A DNA stretch of 9,428 bases from an uncultured Actinomycetes bacterium (GTDB lineage Bacteria > Actinomycetota > Actinomycetes > S36-B12). The stretch's first letter is position 1. The number at the start of each line of letters is the position of its first letter. The position numbers were made by a program, and so were the translations under genes. Positions 1-6,417 of this stretch are shown here, one piece after another. The notes under the pieces were generated by a model. It had not been told where the DNA came from. It did not search any database and saw only the letters and a program-made list of their open reading frames with translations. The DNA lies in contig CALFIA010000294.1 of NCBI GenBank assembly GCA_937876275.1, positions 1-9,428 on the forward strand, given 5' to 3'.

Positions 1-19
1 ACGTGTGCTCTTCCGATCT
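1..19 (+). other. Illumina TruSeq read-2 adapter remnant (not genomic)
   Basis: The first 19 bases, ACGTGTGCTCTTCCGATCT, are identical to the 3' end of the TruSeq index/read-2 adapter. On the minus strand they read AGATCGGAAGAGCACACGT, the familiar adapter-trimming string. In the tsaD frame they translate to RSEEHT, a peptide well known from adapter-contaminated database proteins. Genomic sequence starts at base 20. The remnant sits exactly at the window edge, as expected for untrimmed adapter at a contig end. These bases should be masked and their codons removed from TsaD. Confidence 0.97.
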
Positions 20-739
20 TGAGGTGCCGGCCGCCTTCTCCTTGGTGATCCAGCGGGCCACCGAGGTCTTGAGACCGGAGAACGAGAAGTCGAATTCGTG
101 CTCGTCCATGTCATGCGATGCGGTCAGGCCGCGCGGGAAGGCAATCGCCGCGCCATTGCCCTCGCGTGCCACGCGATCAATATGCGGCCCGCCGGGGAAC
201 GGCAGATCGAGCAGGCGCGCGACCTTGTCGAATGCCTCACCGGCGGCATCGTCCAGGGTTGCGCCAAGCGGAGTGATGTCCTGCGCATCGTCACTCACGA
301 GGAGGAGTGAGGAATGACCACCGGAGACAAGCAGTCCGATCGCCGATTCGGGTAGCGGCCCATGCTCGAGCTCATCAACGATGACGTGGCCGGCGAGATG
401 GTTGACGGCGTAAATCGGCTTCCCGAGCGCAACAGCCAGGGCCTTCGCCGAAGCAGTTCCGACGAGAAGCGCGCCAGCGAGCCCCGGGCCTGCAGTAACC
501 GCAAAAGCATCGATGTCAGAAAGTGAAACGCCGGCCTCGGCACACGCACGTTCGATGGTCGGCACCATCGCCTCGAGATGCGCGCGACTGGCCACTTCAG
601 GTACGACCCCGCCGAAGCGCGCATGCTCGTCGACACTTGAGGCCACCGCGTCGACAAGCAGCGAGGAACCGCGCACGATACCGACACCGGTCTCATCGCA
701 CGAAGTTTCGATACCGAGAACCAGAGGCTCGTGGCTCAT
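20..739 (-). CDS. tsaD: tRNA N6-adenosine threonylcarbamoyltransferase TsaD (3'-truncated)
   Basis: TsaD transfers the threonylcarbamoyl group from threonylcarbamoyl-AMP to A37 of ANN-decoding tRNAs, working with TsaB and TsaE in the cytoplasm. The visible 240 residues (family length about 340) carry GIETSCDET at 9-17, [11 protein letters not shown] at 44-54, [10 protein letters not shown] at 82-91, the metal-binding NHLAGH at 113-118 (His114 and His118), LVSGGHSSL at 137-145, [15 protein letters not shown] at 161-175 and FPGGPHID at 181-188. The last genomic codon is at 20-22, after which the frame runs into adapter sequence, so the C-terminal third is lost to the contig end and not to a mutation. 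The ATG overlaps the rimI stop as ATGA, with a GAGGTGA ribosome-binding site at 743-749. It is the last visible gene of the alr-hydrolase-tsaE-tsaB-rimI-tsaD operon. Confidence 0.96.
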
Positions 740-1209
740 GACTCACCTCGCTCTGCGGCCAGGGAAAGCGGGCGCAGGCGCATGATGAGTGCATCGACAC
801 CGCTCGCGTAATAGTCACGGCGCTTGCTGATCGCTTCGAATCCGAATCGCTCGTACATGCCCAGTGCGCTCGCATTGTCAGAGCGCACCTCCAGCAGAAG
901 CTGCGCGCAGTCATGTCGCTGCGCACTTGCGATGAGCTCTTCGAGCAACGCGCGACCGACTCCTCGACCCTGCACTGACGCAGACACGGCAATGGTCTGC
1001 ACGTCGGCATCCGGCGGAAGCAGGTACGCACCCGCGTAGCCGATGATCACTCCGTCAGCCTCGGCCACGACATAGTCACGGGTGGGCTGAGCAAGCTCAC
1101 CCCAGAATTGCTCCGCACTCCACGGATCAACCTCGAACACTGCGGTCTCGATTGCATGCACAGCCTCGATGTCGGGCCACCGCATCGGGCGCAGGGTTAC
1201 CGGGCTCAT
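736..1209 (-). CDS. rimI: RimI-type GNAT protein N-alpha-acetyltransferase
   Basis: The 157-residue protein is a single GNAT domain. In E. coli, RimI acetylates the N-terminal alanine of ribosomal protein S18; actinobacterial homologues may act on more protein N-termini. The acetyl-CoA pyrophosphate loop QGRGVG is at 80-85. The [20 protein letters not shown] block follows, with Glu107 and Tyr119 spaced exactly as the E. coli catalytic pair Glu103/Tyr115. The C-terminal RRDYY...DALIM segment at about 130-143 is also typical. The ATG start overlaps the tsaB stop (ATGA) and has a GGGGTGA ribosome-binding site at 1214-1220. The stop overlaps the tsaD ATG in the same way. The gene lies between tsaB and tsaD, the usual actinobacterial position. 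The identification as RimI rests on this position and the motifs; the natural substrate is not shown by the sequence. Confidence 0.93.
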   Translation of the reverse strand: MSPVTLRPMRWPDIEAVHAIETAVFEVDPWSAEQFWGELAQPTRDYVVAEADGVIIGYAGAYLLPPDADVQTIAVSASVQGRGVGRALLEELIASAQRHDCAQLLLEVRSDNASALGMYERFGFEAISKRRDYYASGVDALIMRLRPLSLAAERGES

Positions 1210-1886
1210 GACTTCACCCCGGGAGCCACCGCATCGGGGCGGCGGATGTAGAGCGGTACCGGTGCGAGGAGTCGCGAACCACGCACTGAATCTGCGGTCG
1301 CACCGGAGTCACCTCCGTGCACGGAAAGTTCGACATCAGCAGACGCCACCGACTCGCCCGCCTCCAGGTACGAACCCGCCAGCCGAGCGATCACCGCGGC
1401 ACGTGGACGCAACGGCTCGCCGGAACTTCCCGAGAGCTCACCGAATCGGGGAAGAGTCGCCACATCCGCATCGAGCTCGTCGAGGCGATTCACCCGCGGG
1501 CCATCCGTGCGGCGACGATTGCGGTCATAACGCGCCCAGTAGGCCTCCTTGCGACGCGCATCGGCCGTCACCAGGAAGTCGCCATCGCACGAGACCTGGG
1601 CCGCGATCGCATCGAGGGAGCAGACGCCGACAACCGGCACTGACCAGGCAAGGCCTAGTACCTGCGCAGTGGTGATGCCCACTCGAAGGCCCGTGTATGG
1701 CCCAGGGCCAACTCCGCATGCGATCAACTCAGGCCGTAGCCCCTCGTCGAGCACCTCGCGCAGCAACACCGCGAGTACCTCTGCATGCCGACGTCCATCG
1801 AGTACTTCACGACTGATGACTACGTCACCGTCGACAAGTGAAACCGAGGAAAGGTCGGAGGAGGTGTCGATGCCGAGGATTCTCAT
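1206..1886 (-). CDS. tsaB: tRNA threonylcarbamoyladenosine biosynthesis protein TsaB
   Basis: TsaB is the non-catalytic ASKHA-fold partner that dimerises with TsaD and is needed for t6A synthesis. The 226-residue protein has the expected length. It starts with the ASKHA phosphate-1-like segment ILGIDTSS (3-10), has the family hallmark GVGPGPYTGLR at 58-68, the segment TADARRKEAYWA at 107-118, and a C-terminal YIRRPDA motif typical of TsaB. The ATG at 1884-1886 overlaps the tsaE stop (ATGA), and AGGAG lies 8 bases upstream inside the tsaE tail. The stop overlaps rimI by ATGA. In actinobacteria the order tsaE-tsaB-rimI-tsaD is standard, so coupled translation of the complex partners is likely. 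Confidence 0.96.
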   Translation of the reverse strand: MRILGIDTSSDLSSVSLVDGDVVISREVLDGRRHAEVLAVLLREVLDEGLRPELIACGVGPGPYTGLRVGITTAQVLGLAWSVPVVGVCSLDAIAAQVSCDGDFLVTADARRKEAYWARYDRNRRRTDGPRVNRLDELDADVATLPRFGELSGSSGEPLRPRAAVIARLAGSYLEAGESVASADVELSVHGGDSGATADSVRGSRLLAPVPLYIRRPDAVAPGVKS

Positions 1887-2353
1887 GCGAGCAGCTCCTG
1901 CAGCGATGCTGCGTCCCAGCGATCACCGAATCCGACGACGCTCAGCACGCGAGTCTCGTCATCATCGGAATCCGAGCGGGCAATGGTGATCACGACCCGA
2001 TCCTCGGAGAGCTGCTCGACCTTGCCCTCTCCCCATTCGACGACCGTGATGGCCGAGGCCAGATCGGAGTCGAGGTCGAGATCATCGAGTTCGACAGTGG
2101 AACACAGGCGGTAGGCATCAACGTGCACGAGGTCGACGCCGGCCGGTGTCGGATACACGCGCGCAATCACGAAGGTCGGGCTCGTGACCTGATCGGTCAC
2201 GCCAAGACCCGCACCCATGCCCTGCACGAACGTGGTCTTCCCGGCTCCAAGATCACCGCTCAGGATCACAAGGTCACCCGGTCGACAGCATCGCGCAATA
2301 TGCGCCCCGCGGTCGCGCATCGCAGAGCCGGTCGGGATGGGGATCGAGCTCAT
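1883..2353 (-). CDS. tsaE: tRNA threonylcarbamoyladenosine biosynthesis ATPase TsaE
   Basis: TsaE is the small P-loop ATPase that binds the TsaB-TsaD complex and is required for its turnover in t6A synthesis. The 156-residue protein shows a Walker A motif GDLGAGKTT at 33-41, the switch-like SPTF at 58-61, the HVDAYRL motif at 77-83 and the VVEWGE segment at 104-109, all in family order and spacing. An acidic stretch (DSDDDE) at about 128-133 precedes the variable C-terminus. The ATG overlaps the stop of the upstream hydrolase (ATGA). I see no Shine-Dalgarno sequence in front of it, so initiation probably depends on ribosomes finishing the hydrolase. The stop overlaps the tsaB ATG. Confidence 0.96.
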   Translation of the reverse strand: MSSIPIPTGSAMRDRGAHIARCCRPGDLVILSGDLGAGKTTFVQGMGAGLGVTDQVTSPTFVIARVYPTPAGVDLVHVDAYRLCSTVELDDLDLDSDLASAITVVEWGEGKVEQLSEDRVVITIARSDSDDDETRVLSVVGFGDRWDAASLQELLA

Positions 2354-3435
2354 GCGACCGGCTGGGCCGACATCGCGATATCGCGCTGCACGCGATCGAG
2401 AAGTTCGATGAGCAGGTCATCGACTTGATCGGGGTGCTCGAGGGTGAGCATGTGACCGGCGTTGGGAAGGATGACGAACTCAGCGCCGGGGATCCCCTCG
2501 ACGATCTGCGCACTGTTCTCGAGCGGAACGAGTCGATCAGCATCTCCGGCGATGACGAGTACCTCAGCGCTCTGGAAGACCGGGAGCACGTCGCGCTTGT
2601 CGTGATCTTGAAGCGCGGGCAGGAACTCAGCAAGCACGTCAATCGGCGTGCCGGCGATCATCTCGGCGACGAACTTGCCCGCCGCATCAGGGGCCACCGA
2701 GCCGAAGGAGTACAGGCGGGTGACCAGCAAGGCGAGATCACTGCCACCGCGCACGGCCTTCTCGACGACCTCCTTGCGTTTGGCAAGGGAGGCGAACACG
2801 TGCGGGGCAACACGATGAAGCATCGGGCCGACTAGGGGCAGACCGAGTGAGCCGTTCTCGATCGATGTTGGGGTGGTCGCAATGAAGGCGACTCCGTACA
2901 CCCGCTCTTCGATGATGTCGGGTCGAACATCCGCGAGAGCCATGAGCGTCATGCCGCCCATCGAATGCCCGACGAGCATCAACGGCCCGGTGGGCGCGAG
3001 TGCCTCGATCACGGACTCAAGATCACGGCCGAGCTGATCGATGTGGTGCGAGTCGAAGTCAGCGCGACCGGAACGGCCGTGACTGCGCTGGTCGTAGAAC
3101 ACCATTCGTGCGCGACCGCGCAGCGCCTGTCGCTGGTAGTGCCAGGAATCCAGGCTCAGGCCGTAGCCGTGGGCGAACACGATGGTGAGCCCCGTGTCGG
3201 TCGCCGGATCTGCCTCATCGACCTCGGCATGAAGGATGACGTCATCATCGGCAGTGATCTCGTAGACAGTGCCGCGCAAGGTGCCGAGCTCGTTGTCGTC
3301 GACATCAGGGCGGGCCGAGCGAGCGAGCACTGCGCGCTCGACTACTGCTCCGACCGCAGCACCTGCGGCAAGAACGCCAGCCGCGAGCAGCCCGCCACCG
3401 GCCATGCGCAATGCACTGCCGAAGTCGTTACCCAT
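2350..3435 (-). CDS. membrane-anchored alpha/beta hydrolase
   Basis: This 361-residue protein has an alanine/glycine-rich hydrophobic segment at about 11-33, likely a single membrane anchor or uncleaved signal, followed by an alpha/beta-hydrolase fold. Visible landmarks are HGYG at 89-92 (oxyanion-hole region), YDQRSHGRSG at 114-123, the nucleophile elbow GHSMGG at 156-161 (Ser158), GDADRLVP at 297-304 (probable acid Asp300) and NAGHMLTLEHP at 325-335 (His328). The triad therefore looks intact and the enzyme is probably active, but the substrate cannot be read from the sequence. A hydrolase at this place, between alr and tsaE, is common in actinobacteria. It begins 9 bases after the alr stop with no clear ribosome-binding site, and its own stop overlaps tsaE as ATGA, so it belongs to the same operon. 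Generic names such as lipase or peroxidase should be treated as fold labels only. Confidence 0.9.
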   Translation of the reverse strand: MGNDFGSALRMAGGGLLAAGVLAAGAAVGAVVERAVLARSARPDVDDNELGTLRGTVYEITADDDVILHAEVDEADPATDTGLTIVFAHGYGLSLDSWHYQRQALRGRARMVFYDQRSHGRSGRADFDSHHIDQLGRDLESVIEALAPTGPLMLVGHSMGGMTLMALADVRPDIIEERVYGVAFIATTPTSIENGSLGLPLVGPMLHRVAPHVFASLAKRKEVVEKAVRGGSDLALLVTRLYSFGSVAPDAAGKFVAEMIAGTPIDVLAEFLPALQDHDKRDVLPVFQSAEVLVIAGDADRLVPLENSAQIVEGIPGAEFVILPNAGHMLTLEHPDQVDDLLIELLDRVQRDIAMSAQPVA

Positions 3436-3444
3436 GGCGATGAC

Positions 3445-4557
3445 TCACGATTCGTACACTCGCGGAACTCGCGGCGCGATGCGGGTGATGACCTCGTAGC
3501 CGATGGTGTCGGCATGCTCGGCCCATACCTCGACCGGGTCGCCATCGCGACCGAACAGCACCACGTTGTCGCCGACCGCCAGGCCATCGGGGTTCTGCCC
3601 GAGATCGACCATGAATTGATCCATGGCCACGGTGCCCACGATGGGATAGGTACGGCCGTTGACGCTGACATGCGCGCGATTGCTGGCACTGCGCGGCACG
3701 CCATCGGCGTAGCCAATCGGGATGAGTCCAATAAGAGTTGATTCGCTCGCCGTCCAGGTTTCGCCGTACGACACCGAGACTCCGGCTTCGATGCGCTTGA
3801 TGCCTGCGATCTTCACGCGAAGGGTCATGACCGGACGCAGCCCGAGATCAGTCGCGGTACCCATCTGCGGATTCGGCGAAACTCCATACATGCCGATGCC
3901 CACGCGCACGATGTCGTATTGACAGTCGGGGTAGGCCAGCACGGTGGCCGTATTGCCGAGATGACGCTTGAGGTCGGTGAGCCCCGCAGCCTCGGCAACC
4001 GAGATCGCGCGCTCGAACGCGGCCCGCTGGGTGGCAACCGACGTCGCACCGATGACATCGGCGCTCGACAGATGCGACCAGATGCCTACAACCTCGACGT
4101 CATCGCTGGCAGCGAGCGCTTCCATCACGGCTGCCCAGTCGGATTCAGGAACGCCGTTTCGCGACAGACCGGTATCGACCTTCACATGCACGCGTGCGCG
4201 GCGACCACAGGACTGCGCGGCGGTCGCGATCTCCTCGAGAGCCGCAAGGCTCGAGACGGAGAGGTCGACGTCAGCTGCGACGCAGTCAGCTATGTCAGGG
4301 TCACCGGCGGCCCAGAGCCACGCCAGGATTCGACCGGTGTCACCGGCGGCACGAAGATCAAGGGCCTCGCTGGGCAACGCGACTCCGAGCCAGGTCACGC
4401 CGGCCTCGCGAGCCACGCGTGCCAACGGCACCATGCCGTGCCCATAGCCCTCCGCCTTGACCACGGCCATGAGCTCGGCGTCGCCAGCACGAGCGGCCAT
4501 CACACCGAGGTTGTGATGCGCCGCCGCGAGATCGATGACTGCTGCGGCGCGGGGCAT
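3445..4557 (-). CDS. alr: alanine racemase (PLP-dependent)
   Basis: Alr interconverts L- and D-alanine in the cytoplasm and supplies D-Ala for peptidoglycan stem peptides. The chosen 370-residue product starts MPRAAAVIDL. The PLP lysine is Lys34 in AVVKAEGYGHG. Other landmarks are HVKVDTGLSRNG at 124-135, the phosphate-binding region RVGIGMYG at 218-225 (Arg218), the second catalytic base Tyr264 in VSYGETW, GYADGVPR at 282-289, VGTVAMDQFMVDL at 307-319 and GYEVITRIAPRVPRVY near the C-terminus. The frame stays open upstream to an ATG at 4665. The extra 36 residues have no family counterpart and would fill the divergent promoter region, so the start at 4557 is preferred. An AGGAG sits only two bases or fewer from that ATG, unusually close. 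It heads the operon that continues through the hydrolase to tsaD. Confidence 0.96.
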   Translation of the reverse strand: MPRAAAVIDLAAAHHNLGVMAARAGDAELMAVVKAEGYGHGMVPLARVAREAGVTWLGVALPSEALDLRAAGDTGRILAWLWAAGDPDIADCVAADVDLSVSSLAALEEIATAAQSCGRRARVHVKVDTGLSRNGVPESDWAAVMEALAASDDVEVVGIWSHLSSADVIGATSVATQRAAFERAISVAEAAGLTDLKRHLGNTATVLAYPDCQYDIVRVGIGMYGVSPNPQMGTATDLGLRPVMTLRVKIAGIKRIEAGVSVSYGETWTASESTLIGLIPIGYADGVPRSASNRAHVSVNGRTYPIVGTVAMDQFMVDLGQNPDGLAVGDNVVLFGRDGDPVEVWAEHADTIGYEVITRIAPRVPRVYES

Positions 4558-4734
4558 GCTCCTATTGTCTCTCGCCCCGATCCGCAACTTGGATGAAGGG
4601 CAGGGAAACGCCGAATGACCTACACAAAGCGCGCCACTTAGCCGTAACTGAGGATTCGTCGACACGTCTTTTCCGCCTTACGCCAGCGACATCTTCGTCT
4701 CGTCTAATTCACCCACCTACTCTCGAGGAGAAGC
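4558..4734. promoter_or_regulatory. divergent intergenic region: promoters for the alr operon (-) and PhoX-like gene (+)
   Basis: This 177-base gap is the only space between divergently read genes, so both transcripts must start here or nearby. On the plus side, TCTAAT at 4703-4708 matches the -10 consensus at five of six positions, but no convincing -35 lies upstream. A strong ribosome-binding site GAGGAG at 4725-4730 sits four bases before the ATG at 4735. On the minus side, GACAAT (plus positions 4564-4569) lies 6 bases before the alr ATG. If it is a -10 hexamer, transcription would begin at or next to the start codon, giving a leaderless or nearly leaderless mRNA. These hexamers are weak matches read by eye. 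I see no clear operator palindrome or riboswitch. Confidence 0.5.
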
Positions 4735-6357
4735 ATGAAACTCACGAAGACTGCAGCATTCGGCGTAGCCGCCGCTGCTGCCTGCACCCTCGCAATCCCC
4801 GCGCAAGCAGCTTCCGACTTCATGTACATGGAGCCTGTCGCAAGCGGCGTCACTCTCAAGCCCCTGCTCACCACCGGTGATTCGGTTGGCGGCGTCACCT
4901 GGGCCGGTGTTCCCGACGGCATGGGCGTCCTGAAGGACGGCGACAACCTGACGATCTTCGTCAACCATGAGCTCGCGACCTCGAACAAGACCGCGGCAGC
5001 TCTAGGCCACAACGGTGTCACCACTTCCTCCACCGTCAGCGCACTCAATCTCGACATCAAGACAGGCGCCATCACGGGCGTGCGCGATCTCATCAACAAG
5101 GTCGACTGGTACGACTACGCCACCGGCCAGCGCAGCAGCACCCCAGGCGCACCCGCAGGCGCGGATGCCAAGGATGCATACGGCGGCACCTTGCACGGCA
5201 TTGGCCTGAACCGCTTCTGCTCCTCGCACCTGACCCAGCCGGGCGAGCTCGCCTACCGCGTCACGGGCAAGGACGGAAAGGTCACGACCTACGGCTACAC
5301 CGGCCCCGCGTACTTCACGGCCGAAGAGAACGGCGATGAGTCACGCGCCTTCGTTCTCGACAACAACGGCAACCTGGTCCAGCTTCCGAAGGTCGGCCTG
5401 GCCGGCACCGAGAACCTGCTGCTCCAGCCGGGTACCGGCCGCGCCACTGTCCTGATGGTCAACGAGGACAACAACGCGACTGACAGCCAGCTGCGCATGT
5501 ACGTCGGCGAGAAGGAGACCGAGGGCACCTGGTACCAGAAGGCCGGCCTCGACAATGGCCAGGCTTACGTGATGGCAGTCAACGGCATCGCTTCCGACAA
5601 CGATTTCCGCAAGAACGTTGGCAAGGGCGTTGCGACGGCAGTCAGCTGGCGTCCGATCAACACGTCTGTCAACGGCAAGGCCCAGGGTCTTGAGTCACTC
5701 TCCCTCGGCACGACGATGTCGCGCATCGAGGACGGCGAGTGGGATCCGAACCACCCGAACGACTACTACTTCATCACCACCGAGTCGAACAAGGACAAGG
5801 GCGCAACCGCCGTCAACCCGGCCGAGCCGTCCTTCTCGCGCGATGGCGGCGCCCTCTGGCGTTACCGAGTGACCGACGCCAAGAACCCGCTTGGTGGCGG
5901 CACGCTCACCATGCTGCTCGACGGCACTGAGGCTCCGTACCTCAGCAAGCCCGACAACCTGACGATCAGCGGCGGCAACATCTTGATCCAGGAGGATCCA
6001 GGAAATAACGGCCACGTCTCGCGCCTGGTCTCCTACCGTCTCAGCGATGGAAAGATCGGCGTCGTCGCACGGTTCAAGGACAAGTACTTCGCCACGGGAG
6101 GCTCTGACTTCCTGACCATTGACGAGGAGTCAAGCGGCGTCATCGACGTCACCGACTACTTGAAGACCGGCAAGAGCGATCAGAACAACTACTTCCTCTT
6201 CGATGCCCAGGTACACACGGCGACCGGCAGCGCTTCGCGTCCGGATCTCAACCTGACCGCAGCACAGAAGGCAGCACTCGACGCATTGACGGTCGAGGGT
6301 GGCCAGCTCTACCTGATGACGATCACCCCCGCGGGATGGGTCAGCATCTACAGCTAG
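4735..6357 (+). CDS. secreted PhoX-like (DUF839) phosphatase/esterase-like protein
   Basis: The 540-residue protein has a Sec signal peptide: basic n-region MKLTK, an alanine-rich core, and an AQA cleavage site after about residue 25. There is no twin-arginine motif. The rest reads as a PhoX/DUF839 beta-propeller: DSVGGVTWAGVPDGMG at 49-64, an NHEL segment at 77-80, RFCSSHL at 160-166, YFTAEENGDESRAFV at 193-207, GALWRYRV at 372-379 and KPDNLTISGGNILIQEDPG at 405-423. Cys162 appears to be the only cysteine of the mature protein. In Pseudomonas PhoX a cysteine ligates the iron of an Fe-Ca cofactor, so Cys162 and the nearby acidic residues are plausible ligands (inference). Canonical PhoX is longer and Tat-exported, so alkaline phosphatase activity is likely but unproven. 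A strong GAGGAG ribosome-binding site precedes the ATG. It is the only plus-strand gene, placed between alr and nnrD with its own promoter region and terminator. Confidence 0.82.
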   Translation: MKLTKTAAFGVAAAAACTLAIPAQAASDFMYMEPVASGVTLKPLLTTGDSVGGVTWAGVPDGMGVLKDGDNLTIFVNHELATSNKTAAALGHNGVTTSSTVSALNLDIKTGAITGVRDLINKVDWYDYATGQRSSTPGAPAGADAKDAYGGTLHGIGLNRFCSSHLTQPGELAYRVTGKDGKVTTYGYTGPAYFTAEENGDESRAFVLDNNGNLVQLPKVGLAGTENLLLQPGTGRATVLMVNEDNNATDSQLRMYVGEKETEGTWYQKAGLDNGQAYVMAVNGIASDNDFRKNVGKGVATAVSWRPINTSVNGKAQGLESLSLGTTMSRIEDGEWDPNHPNDYYFITTESNKDKGATAVNPAEPSFSRDGGALWRYRVTDAKNPLGGGTLTMLLDGTEAPYLSKPDNLTISGGNILIQEDPGNNGHVSRLVSYRLSDGKIGVVARFKDKYFATGGSDFLTIDEESSGVIDVTDYLKTGKSDQNNYFLFDAQVHTATGSASRPDLNLTAAQKAALDALTVEGGQLYLMTITPAGWVSIYS

Positions 6358-6365
6358 GTAATGAG

Positions 6366-6403
6366 TGACGAAGGCCCGGGGCGATTGCCCCGGGCCTTCG
6401 TCA
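6366..6403. terminator. bidirectional rho-independent-type terminator hairpin
   Basis: A perfect 17-bp inverted repeat (TGACGAAGGCCCGGGGC at 6366-6382, its complement at 6387-6403) encloses a GATT loop. It lies 8 bases after the PhoX-like stop and 14 bases from the nnrD stop, in the 60-base gap between these convergent genes. The stem is very GC-rich and nearly symmetric, so it can serve both strands. Neither side has a long U-tract, as is common for actinobacterial terminators. Confidence 0.88.
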
Positions 6404-6417
6404 TGCTCGTGATTCAG

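Noticed and set aside
2965..3741. A 258-codon open frame on the plus strand opposite the hydrolase and alr.
   Set aside because: It lies antisense to two genes with intact family motifs, has no ribosome-binding site or recognisable domain, and is the kind of long shadow frame expected in GC-rich DNA.
3919..4596. A 225-codon plus-strand frame opposite alr.
   Set aside because: Antisense to conserved alr coding sequence, with low-complexity composition and no start signal.
4558..4665. A longer alr start at the ATG at 4665, adding 36 residues.
   Set aside because: The added residues do not resemble any Alr N-terminus, occupy the divergent promoter gap, and the ATG at 4557 gives the usual family start.
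4696..4717. A PHO-box-like element (ATTCACCCACC at 4707-4717) upstream of the PhoX-like gene.
   Set aside because: Only one unit resembles the Streptomyces PhoP consensus; the neighbouring 11-base units match poorly, so direct repeats are not supported. Phosphate control remains possible but is not shown.
4735..4790. A lipoprotein signal at Cys17 of the PhoX-like protein.
   Set aside because: The residues before the cysteine are all alanines rather than a lipobox leucine, and a clean AQA signal-peptidase I site follows.
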